Shown here piece by piece: positions 14,996 to 15,052 of a stretch of DNA of 15,052 nt. The stretch's first letter is position 1. Each line of letters begins with the position of its first letter. The notes beneath the pieces are model-generated. The model was not told the DNA's origin, searched no databases, and saw only the letters and a program-made list of their open reading frames with translations. The position numbers and the translations under genes are program-made. The stretch comes from CAYQPF01 sp964419225 (lineage in GTDB: Bacteria; Cloacimonadota; Cloacimonadia; Cloacimonadales; CAYQPF01), in contig CAYQPF010000124.1 in NCBI GenBank assembly GCA_964419225.1, forward strand, positions 1-15,052, read 5' to 3'.

Positions 14996-15052
14996 TTTAA
15001 CCCGAACTGTGCAGTAGAATCTTCACAATCTGGCTGAAGCTAATGAATTTGA
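14996..15052. repeat. Dispersed block shared with 3724-3779
   Basis: It reads tttaacccgaac, tgcagtaga, then a t/c-rich stretch and gaatttga at the window edge, collinear with the block before the beta-helix gene. On the minus strand no gene starts downstream of it here: it points at the aqpZ terminator. Confidence 0.5.

Overview
The window looks like low-GC bacterial chromosome from a free-living or environmental member of the FCB/Cloacimonadota-like part of the tree. This is an inference from three things: a giant secreted beta-helix protein built from modules ending in a DMGAYEW (choice-of-anchor Q-like) signature, a sigma-54 activator with an N-terminal TPR sensor region, and intergenic DNA packed with short phrase-like repeats. 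No rRNA, tRNA, CRISPR array or intact insertion sequence was found.

Left part (1-6517, all minus strand). A TPR/AAA+/Fis-type sigma-54 activator (4184-6517) is followed by about 480 bp of regulatory DNA and then a beta-helix surface protein (start 3700, running off the left edge). Between them lie a good -24/-12 promoter (3981-3998), a 46-bp dyad (4104-4149) about 130-150 bp upstream of the predicted start point, and a 19-codon ORF with a perfect AGGAGG (3863-3922). The simplest model is that the regulator binds the dyad and switches on the surface protein through sigma-54.

Middle part (6518-13004). A repeat-rich border (6518-7283) with hairpins, phased 9- to 10-bp repeats and a 50-codon gene remnant leads into a tightly packed, visibly more A+T-rich three-gene plus-strand operon. 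Its genes are a complete C5-cytosine DNA methyltransferase (7360-8397), a 990-residue protein with two GHKL ATPase modules (an N-terminal Hsp90/MORC-like one and a C-terminal histidine-kinase-like one with a QHEFNH motif), and a 541-residue protein with a divergent response-regulator receiver domain and an unrecognised C-terminal half. This looks like a methylation-linked, two-component-style defence or conflict system. It is the most interesting object in the window.

Right part (13005-15052). About 1.15 kb without a convincing gene contains a duplicated composite repeat (13351-13814 and 13831-14104) plus small hairpins. After it come a promoter, the water channel gene aqpZ (14237-14914) and a clear rho-independent terminator (14941-14968). 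The last 57 bases resemble the block just upstream of the beta-helix gene.
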